From positions 1 to 42,436 of the forward strand of contig HG738160.1 in assembly GCA_000499405.2 (NCBI GenBank): 42,436 nt of DNA, read 5' to 3'. A model generated the notes under the pieces. That model saw only the letters and a list, made by a program, of their open reading frames with translations, had not been told where the DNA came from and did no database searches. The stretch is from Onchocerca volvulus (lineage: Eukaryota > Nematoda > Chromadorea > Rhabditida > Onchocercidae). The stretch's first letter is position 1. Every line of letters begins with the position of its first letter. A program made the translations under genes and the position numbers. Below are positions 10,568-20,505 of this stretch, piece by piece.

Positions 10568-11451
10568 TATGATTACAAGCAGTTACGAATTTGATTTGGA
10601 TGTCATATATACATACATCCCAGTGTCGATCGTTCTCTAATAAATTCAAAGCTTGACATGCACTGTGGAAAATAACATGTTTAACACCGTTGACAATTTT
10701 TAATTGCTGGAAGGAGGTTGGACTATTTTGACATATTGTGAAGAAAGCAATTAACGTTGCACCGGTGGATTCAGGGCTTGTCGGAAATCCTGAAATAGTT
10801 TTTCTATCTCAAATTACTTATACTATAAAAAATTGTTCTATTTGGATCTTCAATCATTATCAACGCTTCGTTCTAAATTTCTGCTGTGATGTTCATGTTC
10901 ATATTTGAATTTTCGCTGCGTATTCGATGCAGAATATCTTCAGCCGTATACGATTTAGATTTCTCCCATAATTCCGCTGGAGATGAAGGAGAGTAGCTGG
11001 TCAATATGAGTACAAACAGTTACGAATTTGATTTGGATGTGATATGTGCATGTCACATGTCACGTCATATATACATACATCCCAGTGTCGATCGTTCTCT
11101 AATAAATTTAAAGCTTGACATGCACTGTGGAAAATAACATGTGTAACACCGTTGACAATTTTTAATTGCTGGAAGGAGGTTGGACTATGCACATTTACTA
11201 ACAACATGCGAAGGAAGAAGCATTCGTCCTGATTAGGATGCACGATGTACAAACTGCCTATCGTAGTTTGTTTGAATATGCCTGGTTGTCCGTCAACTGG
11301 TTCGCCTCGTTTGCGTCGTTCAAATGATTTTCTACTCGCATTCCATGTGTAATATGTAGGCACTTCCGAATATAGCAGTGTTTTCGCAAATGAGTCCTTT
11401 TGACATAATGTGAAGAAAGCAGTTAAGGTTGTAGCCGATGGATTCAGGGCT
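10421..11451. repeat. Internal direct duplication within the Helitron relic
   Basis: Copy B spans 10,858-11,451 and copy A 10,421-10,778. They are near-identical (for example both contain GCAGAATATCTTCAGCCGTA and GGAAGGAGGTTGGACTA). Copy A lacks about 210 bp that copy B has (11,188-11,397): it jumps from GGTTGGACTA to TTTTGACATA. Copy B has an extra GTGCATGTCACATGTCAC-like piece near 11,045. The duplication therefore happened before a deletion in one copy. Confidence 0.8.
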
Positions 11452-11589
11452 ATTTGTTGCACATTTCCAGCTGTGAAATATACGCGTTGTCCATTTTTTA
11501 GATGTACTGCTAAATGAACTACAGCCGGACTTCGTTCGTGTATGGTAAATGAAAAAATTCGCCATATAGCTTTGTTGCTGCTTATGCTA

Positions 11590-11850
11590 TTAAAATTTTT
11601 GACACTATTGGTAAAACGTTATGAAAGAATGGATTTCCAAAAATCAGTAAATTAAGGGAAAATTTTGCTCTACCAACTGAGGTAGGATTTCCAAAAATCA
11701 GTAAATTAGGGTATTTTGTACAAGCCACAATGCTAAGCAAAAATGGAAGAGCAGCAAAAAATAAGGCAAGGAATCTTAGGTATATAGATTTATGACTAAT
11801 CTTTATTAAAGATAAGATTACTGCTCCCATTAGTGGAAGTAAGCTTATGT
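11590..11850. repeat. Insertion interrupting the Helitron frame, with a 24-bp direct repeat
   Basis: The Helitron protein is interrupted between YQAGRYIS and WRIFSF by about 250 bp. The insert holds two copies of GGATTTCCAAAAATCAGTAA plus ATTA (11,631-11,654 and 11,685-11,708). Between them, on the minus strand, is CTCAGTTGGTAGAGC, which resembles a tRNA D-arm/A-box. No complete tRNA fold was found: the acceptor and T arms do not pair. Confidence 0.5.
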
Positions 11851-11953
11851 ATCTTCCAGCCTGATACTGCGCGACTTCATCGATATGTAATTCCCCATTC
11901 CTATCACTTCTATCAGGCTGCACACTGCCATGTCGCTGCCTTTATTCGCGTAC

Positions 11954-12529
11954 TTAAAGCCAGATTAGTATATGTGCATGTGGCAATCCTCTCTTTAACC
12001 ATTCCAGTGAGTACATCCAGTAGCGTACAGACCGTTTTGCCATGAAATTCATCAGCGATTTCAGCTTCTGTCTGAAAACACGTGCTGTGATGTCATGCCT
12101 ATCCATCGTCGATTGCCTAGGAAGTAAGAGATTTTGCTTATCATCCCAAGCTGGATTGCACATGAATGTAATGAGTAGATCTGGACGCCCGTATTGGCGA
12201 ACATATGGAATTGCATCTTGAGCGTATTCACCTGCATATGAAGATGGCAAAATCGCTAGTCTTCCAATGTTAGTTGTATTACCGTCGTTTACAACTGCAT
12301 CCCGCAAATGAATATATTCTTCAGAGCGAAGCTTGGTCTGATTCAAACGGATGAATATCAAACGTTCTGTTTCGATTTTTGCATACGCATCTATGATATA
12401 TTGGTGAAACAACTGACGGCATTTCAAAATGTGATTGTCTTCATTCTCTCGAATCATTAATCGATATAAATAATAATTCATTGCGCTGCATTTCTTATTT
12501 GTTTCTTCGCCACTTATTGGATTTGTCAT
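11954..12529 (-). pseudogene. Helitron_like_N / Rep HUH endonuclease segment
   Basis: A 191-codon minus-strand frame without stops begins MTNPISGEETNKKCSAMNYY and includes the family blocks HILKCRQLFHQYIIDAYAKI, LRDAVVNDGN, GRPDLLITFMCNPAWD and RQKLKSLMNF, ending in GLPHAHILIWL. The His-Ala-His is the metal-binding HUH motif of the rolling-circle nickase. The catalytic tyrosines lie further downstream in the family and are lost here: the sequence goes straight to a stop and then to QPDRSDRNGEL. Confidence 0.85.
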
Positions 12530-13629
12530 CTTAATATTGAAGTGATATCCATTGGTACCATCCCAAAAAATGATTGGATATTAAAGAGCATCGTAGAATC
12601 GGTGAATTTCTGCAATTTTCATCAATAAATCGTTTTTCTGTTGAAAATAATATCTCTAGGTTCGAATTGATCTCCGACAATAACAATTGCCACTTCGTCT
12701 ATAGTTGGAGCATTGAATCTTCGCATTTGTTCTCCAGCAGTTGTTTTATCAGCACGAATTACAATCTTGTGTGTAGCAGATGGCATCATATCAATTGCTG
12801 TTTTGAATAAACGCAATAAATTATTTTTTTCATGAAGAAGCTGTTGCAATTGGTTAATGATGGATCTTTCTATGTCGGTATGAATTCTGCAACATGCATC
12901 TAATTCATCATTGCCATCATCGATGAAATATATCTGTAGGAAGCAGAGAGCCAGCTTCATGATAAATTTGCCATTTCACTTTGAAAGTTGACATGAATTT
13001 CATCTTCACAATTTCTGCCCCGAAAGATGTCATTTGGAAGCAAGAGCAGGAGTTATACTTACTGATTTTAGTTAGGAAACGCTTTGATTCGTCAATATAT
13101 CCGACAAGCAAAGTTATTAATGGCTCTGGCGGTTCTTCAAGTTGAGTCAACTTAATTTTTCCAGCAACGCAACACATTCCATTTGTTTCTCTTTTGAATT
13201 TCAGAACCTTGCAATAAGGGCATACTTCATTCATGGTGCCAATGAGAACATGCGGACTCAAGCAATAATTATCATTTGAGTTATAATGGAATGCAAGCTG
13301 ATTAAAATCACGTGATTGCTGTGCACGGAGTCCTGTTCGACGTTGATCTTCTGTTTCTTGTTGAAACCTTTCAGTCACTCTCAGCCATTCGTTCTGTTCA
13401 AAAGGAAGCAAATCTGAAGTTGCCGAAGAAGATTGACGTGCTCACAATCGCACTTCCTGAAGTCTGGCTACACGTCGCTCTGCTCGTAATTGAGCCATTC
13501 TTTGTATTCCTCGCTCATTCGCTGATGCCCGTTCTACCTCTATTTGATTTGCAATTAATCGTCGCTGTCTTCCCTTTGTACGTACACGATAACCAAACCT
13601 CGATCATCTTCTACCAGGTATTATTTAGA

Positions 13630-13895
13630 TGAACTAAAGCAAATAGATTGCATTCGAACTATTCTCGAAATTGATTTTTGATTGAACTTGAAATTGAATT
13701 AAAAACTGCTCAAATATATGGTATTAAAAAATACTGACAGTCATTAATGTTCATTATTTCAAAATTTTCGAGGGTTACAAAGAATTAGCCAATTATTTGT
13801 TATTATTCATCTAGTATTTATTGTTTATTTTATTGTTATTCAACATTTTTTATTATGTTGAAGAATTAAATTTGGAAGAATTAAATTTGAGCGGC
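13630..13895. repeat. Helitron 5-prime side sequence running into TTATTA-rich repeat
   Basis: The part at 13,715-13,765 (GGTATTAAAAAATACTGACAG, then TTAATGTTCATT) is similar to 31,840-31,870. From 13,790 (ACAAAGAATTAGCCAATTAT) the sequence matches the array units that follow (for example 17,190-17,205). A small tandem duplication, GAAGAATTAAATTTG twice, lies at 13,861-13,890. Confidence 0.45.
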
Positions 13896-13899
13896 GCTT

Positions 13900-14353
13900 G
13901 TCGCGGAAATCGCGAGGATGAAAGAAGAAAATCGATAATTCGATTAGATAGTCTAGTTTGCGCGCCAATAAAGGCGCGCTCTCATTTGCTAATAATGGCT
14001 CCATATTGTAGATCAAACCTTATCATTGTTGTCTCTCTATAAATAAGCATAGTTTTGAGTATAGGTCATTTTTCTATTGTCGATACTATGAAGGAGGTTT
14101 TAATAGGTCACGACTGCTTTAATCCTTTTCCTCTTGGTTTCTGGTATCGTCATTGAAATCGTTTTCTTGATATCAATGAATTGTAATTGTCACGTGTCGT
14201 ATGGTATTATTAGAATTTATAATAAAGGTTTAATTACCCATATTTGAGGTCGTTTGCAAGTGTGCGAATCTGCAAGATTTGGAGAAACTGTAAGAACCAA
14301 GAACAGAATCCAACCTTACAATTTTGTCACTATCAGAAAGAAAAATAGCGACA
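13900..14353 (+). mobile_element. LTR of the local BEL/Pao-type family (copy 1)
   Basis: It starts TGTCGCGGAAATCGCGAG and ends ATAGCGACA, giving short inverted ends TGTCGC/GCGACA. It contains a TATA-like TATAAATA at about 14,039 and a polyadenylation-type AATAAAGGTTTAATTAC near 14,221. The start, the AATAAAGG block and the last 60 bases align with the LTR at 17,759-18,352. The flanks (GCGCT and CATCC) are not a target duplication, so it is recombined or rearranged. Its right flank is a decayed Helitron helicase end. Confidence 0.7.
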
Positions 14354-14560
14354 CATCCAAACCGCACAACTGTAAGGATTTTCTCTGAGCTATGTTGATC
14401 GCCAATGTAAACGTCCATCGAATTGGGAATTGCAATTGCCTAAATTGAAATAACGTATTCATTAGAATCATAAGAAATTCTGCAACGATTGCTTTCAAAT
14501 TCTGATACAAGATTGTATTCGATCAGACCATCATTTTTATATAGATGTGCTCATTATATA
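14354..14560 (-). pseudogene. Fragment of the Helitron helicase C-terminus
   Basis: The minus strand reads FQFRQLQFPIRWTFTLAIN, then IAQRKSLQLCGLDV, a diverged copy of the helicase end at 8,990-9,170. It directly follows the LTR. A short AT dinucleotide run lies at about 14,557-14,571. Confidence 0.65.
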
Positions 14561-14729
14561 TATATATATATCTTCTAGAAATATTTATAATCATCTAGAA
14601 ACTGCATTAGTTTAGCTTGCGCTTTTAATACTCATGAAGACGCGGAACGGAACGGAGTCAACAAATTCCTTATTATTTATTGTTAATTATTTTTATTTCC
14701 TATTATTTATCACTATTATTGTTTATCAT

Positions 14730-17578
14730 TATTTATCGCGCAGCAGTAAGAAATTAATAATATCAATAAGACAAATCCAATGATTAGTTCGTAAAATAAA
14801 AAAGGAGAAAGCGACTAAAGGGAAAAAAACCTGAGTCGAAAGATTAAACTGTTCTTATTGAAATCCCTATTTAAAAAATGATAGAAAAGAGAACCTTTGT
14901 TAGCGCGTGATGATGATGCGTTTTTCTTGGCGCGTGAGGGTAATCGACATTGACCCTAGTTGAGGGTTTCAAAGGATTAGCTAATTTTTTATTATTATTC
15001 AGTATTTATTGTTTATTATTATTTATTACTCTTCAACATTCTGTATTATTATTCATTATTATTTATTTGTTAGAATTTATCACTGTTCATCATTCTTTTT
15101 TATCATATTATTTATTACTATTTATTACCAGTTGTCATTATTTATTATTATTTATCATTATATATTACGCAACAGTAAAAAATCAATAATATTAGTAAAA
15201 CATATCTAATGATAAATTTATGGAATAAAAAAGAAGAAAACAGCTAAAAGAGAAAACTTTAAAAAACCCGAGGCGGAGCAGTAAACCGCTCCCGTTGACA
15301 TTTTTAGCGCGTGATGATGATGCGTACTTATTGTCGCGCGAGGGTCATCACATTGAACCTAGTTTACTTTTTATTATTATTGCTAACCGTATCTTTTACT
15401 CAAGAAGGATAAAGAGAAAGATGGGAGGAAAAAGGAGAATAACAGGAAAAAGGTAGGTGGATCCAATAAACTCCACCTCCTCCCCTATTGTCAGTTGTAA
15501 CGGACGTGACACGTGGAAAAATGTAACCATATTTACTGGTAAAAAAAGTCGGTTGGAGTACGAGGTTGTGTTAAAATTTGAAAACAATCGATTGAGAATT
15601 TCCAGGAGATCCGTTCGTAGGTAACAGGTAGTATTTACATTTTTATTTATAAAGATTATTCGGCATTCTGTATTATTATTAATTATTATTATTTATGTTA
15701 TAATTTATCACTATCATTATTTATTATTTTTTATCATTGAATATTATTATTTATTACGCAACAGTAAAAAATCAATAATATTAGTAAGACATATCTAATG
15801 ATAAGTTTATGGAATAAAAACGAAGAAAACGACTAAAAGAGAAAACTAAAAAAAAAAAACCCGAGTTGGAGCATTAAACCGCTCCCGTTGACATTTCTAT
15901 ATAAAATGAATATAAAATGATGGAAAGAGCGCCTTTGTTAGCGCGTGATGATGTGCATTTACTTATTATTATTAAGCATTCCAGTAGGTAACAGGTAGCA
16001 TTTACATTCTTATTTATATAAATTATTTATTTGTTTTAATTTATCACTTTTCATTATTCTTTTTTATCATATTATTTATTATATATAAACTCAAATTAGT
16101 ATATTTGTTTGACAAAATTTCCGAAGACTTATCTTTGTTGTAAACCTCTTGATTAATGGATATAATAACAACAAAATGTAATGAATGAATGTTAAAAGCA
16201 AAAAAACCAAAAACCAAAACTCAAACTATAAAATAAAAATATATATAAAAAATATGGTAATGCTAGTGCGAACCCCTACCATTAACGTTTCACAACACAA
16301 TAGGGTTTTAATTTGGTTTTTTCTTTTTTTCCTGCAAAATACCAGGAAAAACAAACGAAAAAAAAAGCTTGAAAAAACTAAACTTTTTTTTGAATTATTA
16401 ATGTTCATTTTTGTAATTAATTTAATTAATTTTGATGTTTAGTTCTGTTTTTGTTTTTTGGTATGTCTTATTTGTTTTTTCTTATCTCTACCATACTTTT
16501 TTTTGTACCACTTTATTCATTAAATTCTATTATTTGTTATTATATATTATTGTGTTAATTTTTGTTGTTTATTATTACTTGTCATTATTTATCAATATTT
16601 AATAATAATTATTATTTATTACGCATAGTAGTAAAAGAAATCTAATGATAAATTTATAAAATAAAAAAGAAGAAAACGACTGGAAGAGAAAACTAAAAAA
16701 AAACCCGAGTCGGAGCATTAGACCGCTCCGTTGAAAATGACGGAAAAGGGCGCCTTTGTTAGCGCCTGATGATGATACGCTTTGTGTGCGAGTCAGCATT
16801 ATCCATCTATACAAGAGTTGCAAAGGAATTATTAATTATTTATTATCAATTATTATTACTTAATACTAATCATTATGAACTATTATTCAGCACTATTTAT
16901 TATTGTTTATTATTTTTCATCATTTGTTATTTTTTAGTATTATTCATTATTGTTTGATATTACTTATTAGTTTTCATTATTATTTATTATTTCTTATGCA
17001 ACAATCAACGTAAAAAAGGAGAAACGATATAAAGAGAAAAAAACCGGAGTAGATTATCAAATCGCTCCCGTTGACTCTCCATACAAAATGACAGAAAAGA
17101 GCGCCTTTGCTAGCACGTGATGATGATGCACGTTCGTTGGCGAACGAGTAGTCGACATCTACCCTAATTAAGGGTACGAAAGAATGACCAATTATTTGTT
17201 ATTATTCAATATTATTTATTATTATTTACTAATATTTGTTATTATTTATTATTATACTAATATTTATTATTTATATTATTATTGTTGATTGATTATTATT
17301 ACTACTAACCGTATCTTGTACTCAGGAGAAGAAGGAAAGAGAGGAACGCGAATAAGAAGGAGAATGAGAGAAAAAAGGAAGACGGAATCAGTAAATCTCG
17401 CCTCTCACTTACTTTTAGTTTTCGAGGAGGTAATATGTGAAGAAAAAGTAGGTTTGCTTATATAAAAATATGCGTCTTTTGGAATGCAAAATTATGTCAA
17501 AATTTGAAAGGATTCGATGGAGTACTTGCGACGTTTTGTGGAAGCAAAGAAAAGCATTTACATTTTTATTTATATAGA
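14730..17578 (-). repeat. Tandem array of Helitron-like non-autonomous units with TTATTA tracts
   Basis: At least five copies of one core are visible, near 14,750-14,960, 15,170-15,370, 15,750-15,960, 16,620-16,800 and 16,990-17,180. Each has, in order, a CGCAACAGTAA-like word, AAAAACCCGAGTCGGAGCAT, CCGCTCCCGTTGAC, and GCGCCTTTGTTAGCGCGTGA followed by TGATGATGCG. The cores are separated by long TTATTA/TTATTG tracts. Minus-strand Helitron-type 5-prime ends (TCTATATAAATAAAAATG or close variants) occur at 17,578, about 16,023 and 15,655, each continuing into TAAATGC or TAAATAC and, in two, TACCTGTTACC. The GCGC...GCGC core can form a hairpin. No protein is encoded; open frames here are low-complexity by-products. 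Confidence 0.7.
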
Positions 17579-17579
17579 T

Positions 17580-17753
17580 TAATGGAATTCGGAAATTCCT
17601 TTTCTCTTATAAGGAGAAAATCGATAAAAGAACATCTTTTGTGATGATTCAAATGCAGAACCGTATTGAATAATACGACAATTTCACTACTTCGTCATCG
17701 AATACTGTCCACACAATTTTCACCAAGTATTTCGATCTTTTTTCTAACCTCTT
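17580..17753. other. Short spacer between the repeat array and the solo LTR
   Basis: Unique-looking sequence with no recognised feature. It is the left flank of the LTR insertion that follows and ends in the target-site copy GTCGG at 17,754-17,758. Confidence 0.4.
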
Positions 17754-17758
17754 GTCGG

Positions 17759-18352
17759 TGTCGCTGAAATCGCGAGATAAAAGAAGAAAAATCAGTGATC
17801 CCTTTGTTTAAAATTTTACATTGCATATCTCATGTAGTCGATTGTAGAATCATTTTGTCTATCCAGTTAAAGAGCTTAAAAAAGCTCTCTATTATCATCA
17901 GCTAACTAAAGCACAATTTTATGCGCATCAAAGGCGCATACTTCCGAGACAACAAAGGATCTTTCTTGTCTCTACAACGTACCATGACCCCCCATCCACG
18001 AAGAAGATGGGATGGGGTCCTGATTACAAAATCATTTCAACTAACAAGCTGCCATCAGCTCGGTCGAGTGGACCAGCTGGTGATAAACCAATTCTTTTTT
18101 TTACCAAATCTATCTCCCCCCCCTCTTTTACATTATAATCTCTTCATAATATTATTGAATTGTATTGTTAATATAATTGTTGTAATAATTGTTGCGTATG
18201 TTGATTTATAAATTAATCATAATAAAGGTTTAATTACGCAAGTTTGAGGTTCGTTACCAAGTGAATAAACATCAAAATAGAAGAAACTGTGAGAACAGAA
18301 GAACAGAATTCAACTTATTATTTTGTCGCTATCAGAAAGAAAAGAAGCGACA
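17759..18352 (+). mobile_element. Solo LTR with 5-bp target-site duplication (copy 2)
   Basis: It starts TGTCGCTGAAATCGCGAG and ends AAGAAGCGACA, so it has inverted ends TGTCGCT/AGCGACA. It is flanked by GTCGG on both sides (17,754-17,758 and 18,353-18,357). A 5-bp duplication fits BEL/Pao integration. It carries AATAAAGGTTTAATTACGCA near 18,221 as the likely polyadenylation region. An internal hairpin GTCGCT...AGCGAC lies at 18,325-18,351. No internal element remains, so it arose by LTR-LTR recombination. Confidence 0.85.
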
Positions 18353-18544
18353 GTCGGAAAAATTCAAAAATTGATATGAATAAGGGGTGTTACAGGTCGA
18401 GAAGCGCTAATTTCAAATTTACCAACAAGCCGATAACTTTTGTAGGAAAAAGAAGATTTCTGTTTGATTAGTTATTTGGGATTCTATAGTCGTTGGATTG
18501 GAGATCTTTTTGCTGCTGTGACTTGAATAGTAAACAATAGCTTT

Positions 18545-19210
18545 TGTCGTGAAAGTCGCGAAAACTAAAATAAAACTTTAAACAAATGAAAATTGAAAGG
18601 TTTATCCATATGTTTGTCCTAAAAAAAATATAAATATTGTATAATTGTAAAATTCTAATTTGTTAATTATAAAATTACATTTTGTAAGAATTTTCTAGAA
18701 AAAAAATGATTCATCTCAATTTTAACATTTTCCCATGACGAAGGTCTAATTTGTTATCTAACTTGTCATCATTTAAATATCGAAAGTTAAATCCATTATC
18801 TAACTTATAATCATTTAACACGTCGAATCACACACATTATATGCTGTAAAAAAAATGTATTATCCCATGAGAAATATTGTAATCCATCCTTTATCATCTA
18901 TCATATCTGTGTGCTAAAGGTATTTTCTCATGAAACAATTTTGTAATAGCTTGAAAAAATTGTAATTCTGTCTAATCACTTCCACTTCTTATCACTATAT
19001 AAGCTAGCTATATTGCTCACAAATTCAGTCTTCAGTCTTCATACATCTTCAAGCTTCGACAGTTCCTACGACTCGACAACGCGTTTTCATTGTTTCTATT
19101 TTTATTTTTACTTATTATTATTCTCGCCTTTGTAATTAATAAATTATACTAACACTACGTCGTGTTAAATATTATTTTGCGTCATACGAGTTCGCTTCAT
19201 ACTAGATCGT

Positions 19211-19240
<30 letters not shown>
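18545..19240 (+). mobile_element. LTR-like promoter segment
   Basis: It begins TGTCGTGAAAGTCGCGAAAA at 18,545, resembling the start of the neighbouring LTRs, right after the shared BEL-associated block at 18,440-18,535. A TATATAAG box lies at 18,996 and an initiator-like TCAGT at 19,025, the expected 30 or so bases apart, and AATAAA occurs at about 19,137. This is the order U3, R, polyadenylation signal of an LTR. The right end is unclear: either CGACA at 19,078 or CAAACA at about 19,216. Confidence 0.35.
18996..19029 (+). promoter_or_regulatory. TATA box plus initiator
   Basis: TATATAAG at 18,996-19,003 is followed by TTCAGTCTTCAGTC, with the first TCAGT at 19,025-19,029. The A of the initiator is 31 bases after the first T of the TATA box, the classic spacing for RNA polymerase II core promoters, common in LTR retrotransposons. 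Confidence 0.4.

Positions 19241-19241
<1 letters not shown>
19214..19241. repeat. (AC)14 microsatellite
   Basis: Fourteen AC dinucleotides in a row. The overlapping open frame rich in His-Thr is a by-product of this repeat. Confidence 0.9.
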
Positions 19242-19244
<3 letters not shown>

Positions 19245-19249
19245 TTACC

Positions 19250-20030
19250 GATCCAACAAAAAATTCTACAACACACACATCCTACATTTTTTTTTTTTCC
19301 ATATCATCTTCAACAAACATCACTGCCTTCTAAGAAATTTTAAAACTTATGTGAAGCAAATCTCCCGAAAAAATAAGTCGAGGGCGAAGGAAGTGGAGAA
19401 TGACCGCACAAATGAGATGCCTGTAACCGCCACAGACTACCAAAGAATATTTTTTCCGTAACGTACAATAAAATTTTAAAACTTTCACATCAGTTTTTGA
19501 TACATAATATTATTTATTCTGTCTTCATACAACTTAACCCCAATTCAAGAATATTTGAAATATTTCATTAAAAGGAAAAAAGAGAAACCCATGTCATGTA
19601 CAGTTAGTTGAATCGATTTACTAGTATTATTTTCAAGACACTTGTATCCTAAACATGAATCAACGGGGAATTGAGATTTATTAAATTGAAGAACGACTGC
19701 TGCTAAATATATGAAACTTAAGTTTCATTTTTTCTTGAAGGAAAAAGATTTTAGATCATCTTAATACGATAGTTATACTTCAAAGCTCCGACTTATAATG
19801 ACACTGAAACAAGAGATTTTTCAATGGTCAGTGTACTGAATTAAATATACCTGTTCAATTAAAAGTTATTAACAAATCACTGGAATTATCGCAAATTTCC
19901 GCACGAAAAATAAGAGATAATATAATGTGAAAGAGAAATCAAATGACTGGAATATTTATGCGGCATTGAATCTTATAAAAAAACCCATGATATAGCTTAA
20001 CAGTACCTTTAATTTATTTCAAAGAATCAA
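19250..20030. other. 3-prime flank of the proximal P4H gene; left part of duplication block A
   Basis: From about 19,560 the sequence aligns with 33,850-34,240 (for example ACTGAATTAAATATACCTG against ACTGAATTAGATATACCTG, and CTATTAACAAATC-like words). No gene seen. Block A therefore begins near 19,560. Confidence 0.6.
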
Positions 20031-20066
20031 GTAATGATAATAATAATAATAATAATTAATAATAAT

Positions 20067-20114
<48 letters not shown>

Positions 20115-20161
20115 TAATAAATAATAATAATAATAATTATTATAATAATAATAATAATAAA

Positions 20162-20200
<39 letters not shown>

Positions 20201-20205
20201 AATGA
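20031..20205. repeat. (TAA)n microsatellite in the proximal duplication copy
   Basis: About 170 bp of nearly pure TAA/AAT triplets with a few interruptions. The corresponding position in the distal copy (34,242-34,270) holds only a few units (ATTAATAATACTACTAATAA), so the tract expanded in one copy or contracted in the other after duplication. Confidence 0.9.
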
Positions 20206-20505
20206 TGAAAAGTAAAGCTAGGGAAAACAAGATGTTTGGTTAAAAATTATATGTTTGTTAATTAATTGAAATATCGATGCAGTTTGATTAGATATGCGAC
20301 AACAAAACAAATAGAAATAACATTGCATTGGTTAGTTTATTTCAAATTGAAAGAGGAATTATGTCACATAGATTTTTGTCATAAGTACATAGATGCTTCA
20401 GTCTCTTATTTCAACTACTTTACATGAATCTTACACGAACTAAAGTATTCTTTCAATTTTTGAGATTCCACAATTATTGAGTTTCCTGATTTTTAATCTA
20501 TAATT

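Larger units (their letters stand above)
8894..13620 (-). pseudogene. Helitron Rep/PIF1-helicase polyprotein, broken
   Basis: This is the most complete Helitron coding relic. On the minus strand it runs from a basic, Arg-rich N-terminus (13,600-13,440) through a zinc-finger-like CPYC...MCC block (13,240-13,180), the Helitron_like_N region, the Rep HUH endonuclease block ending GLPHAHILIWL (11,954), a linker ending YQAGRYIS, the block IHPNQDECFF-like (seen as VHPNQDECFFLRMLL), and a PIF1-type helicase ending at a TGA at 8,894. Defects: stops at 13,441-13,443, about 12,584, and 9,074-9,076, frame changes, an insertion at about 11,590-11,850, a local duplication at 10,421-11,451, and loss of about 200 residues of the Rep domain after HAHILIWL. 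Walker A is also mutated. It cannot encode a working transposase. Confidence 0.88.

Noticed and set aside
11631..11720. Possible tRNA gene on the minus strand
   Set aside because: Only a D-arm-like motif is present; acceptor stem and T arm do not pair, and there is no usable anticodon arm.
14950..15209. Plus-strand frames rich in Leu, Ile, Tyr and Phe resembling membrane proteins
   Set aside because: They come from TTATTA repeats read in different frames, not from a gene.
14730..17200. Possible CRISPR-like array
   Set aside because: Repeat cores are about 200 bp, diverged and unevenly spaced, spacers are low-complexity, and the genome is eukaryotic.
13900..18352. A single LTR retrotransposon bounded by the two LTRs
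   Set aside because: Both LTRs are in the same orientation, but they are strongly diverged, differ in length, the interior has no gag-pol, and the second LTR has its own perfect target duplication, so they are separate insertions.
19162..19461. Open frame with a His-Thr repeat
   Set aside because: Caused by the (AC)14 microsatellite; no conserved domain on either side.
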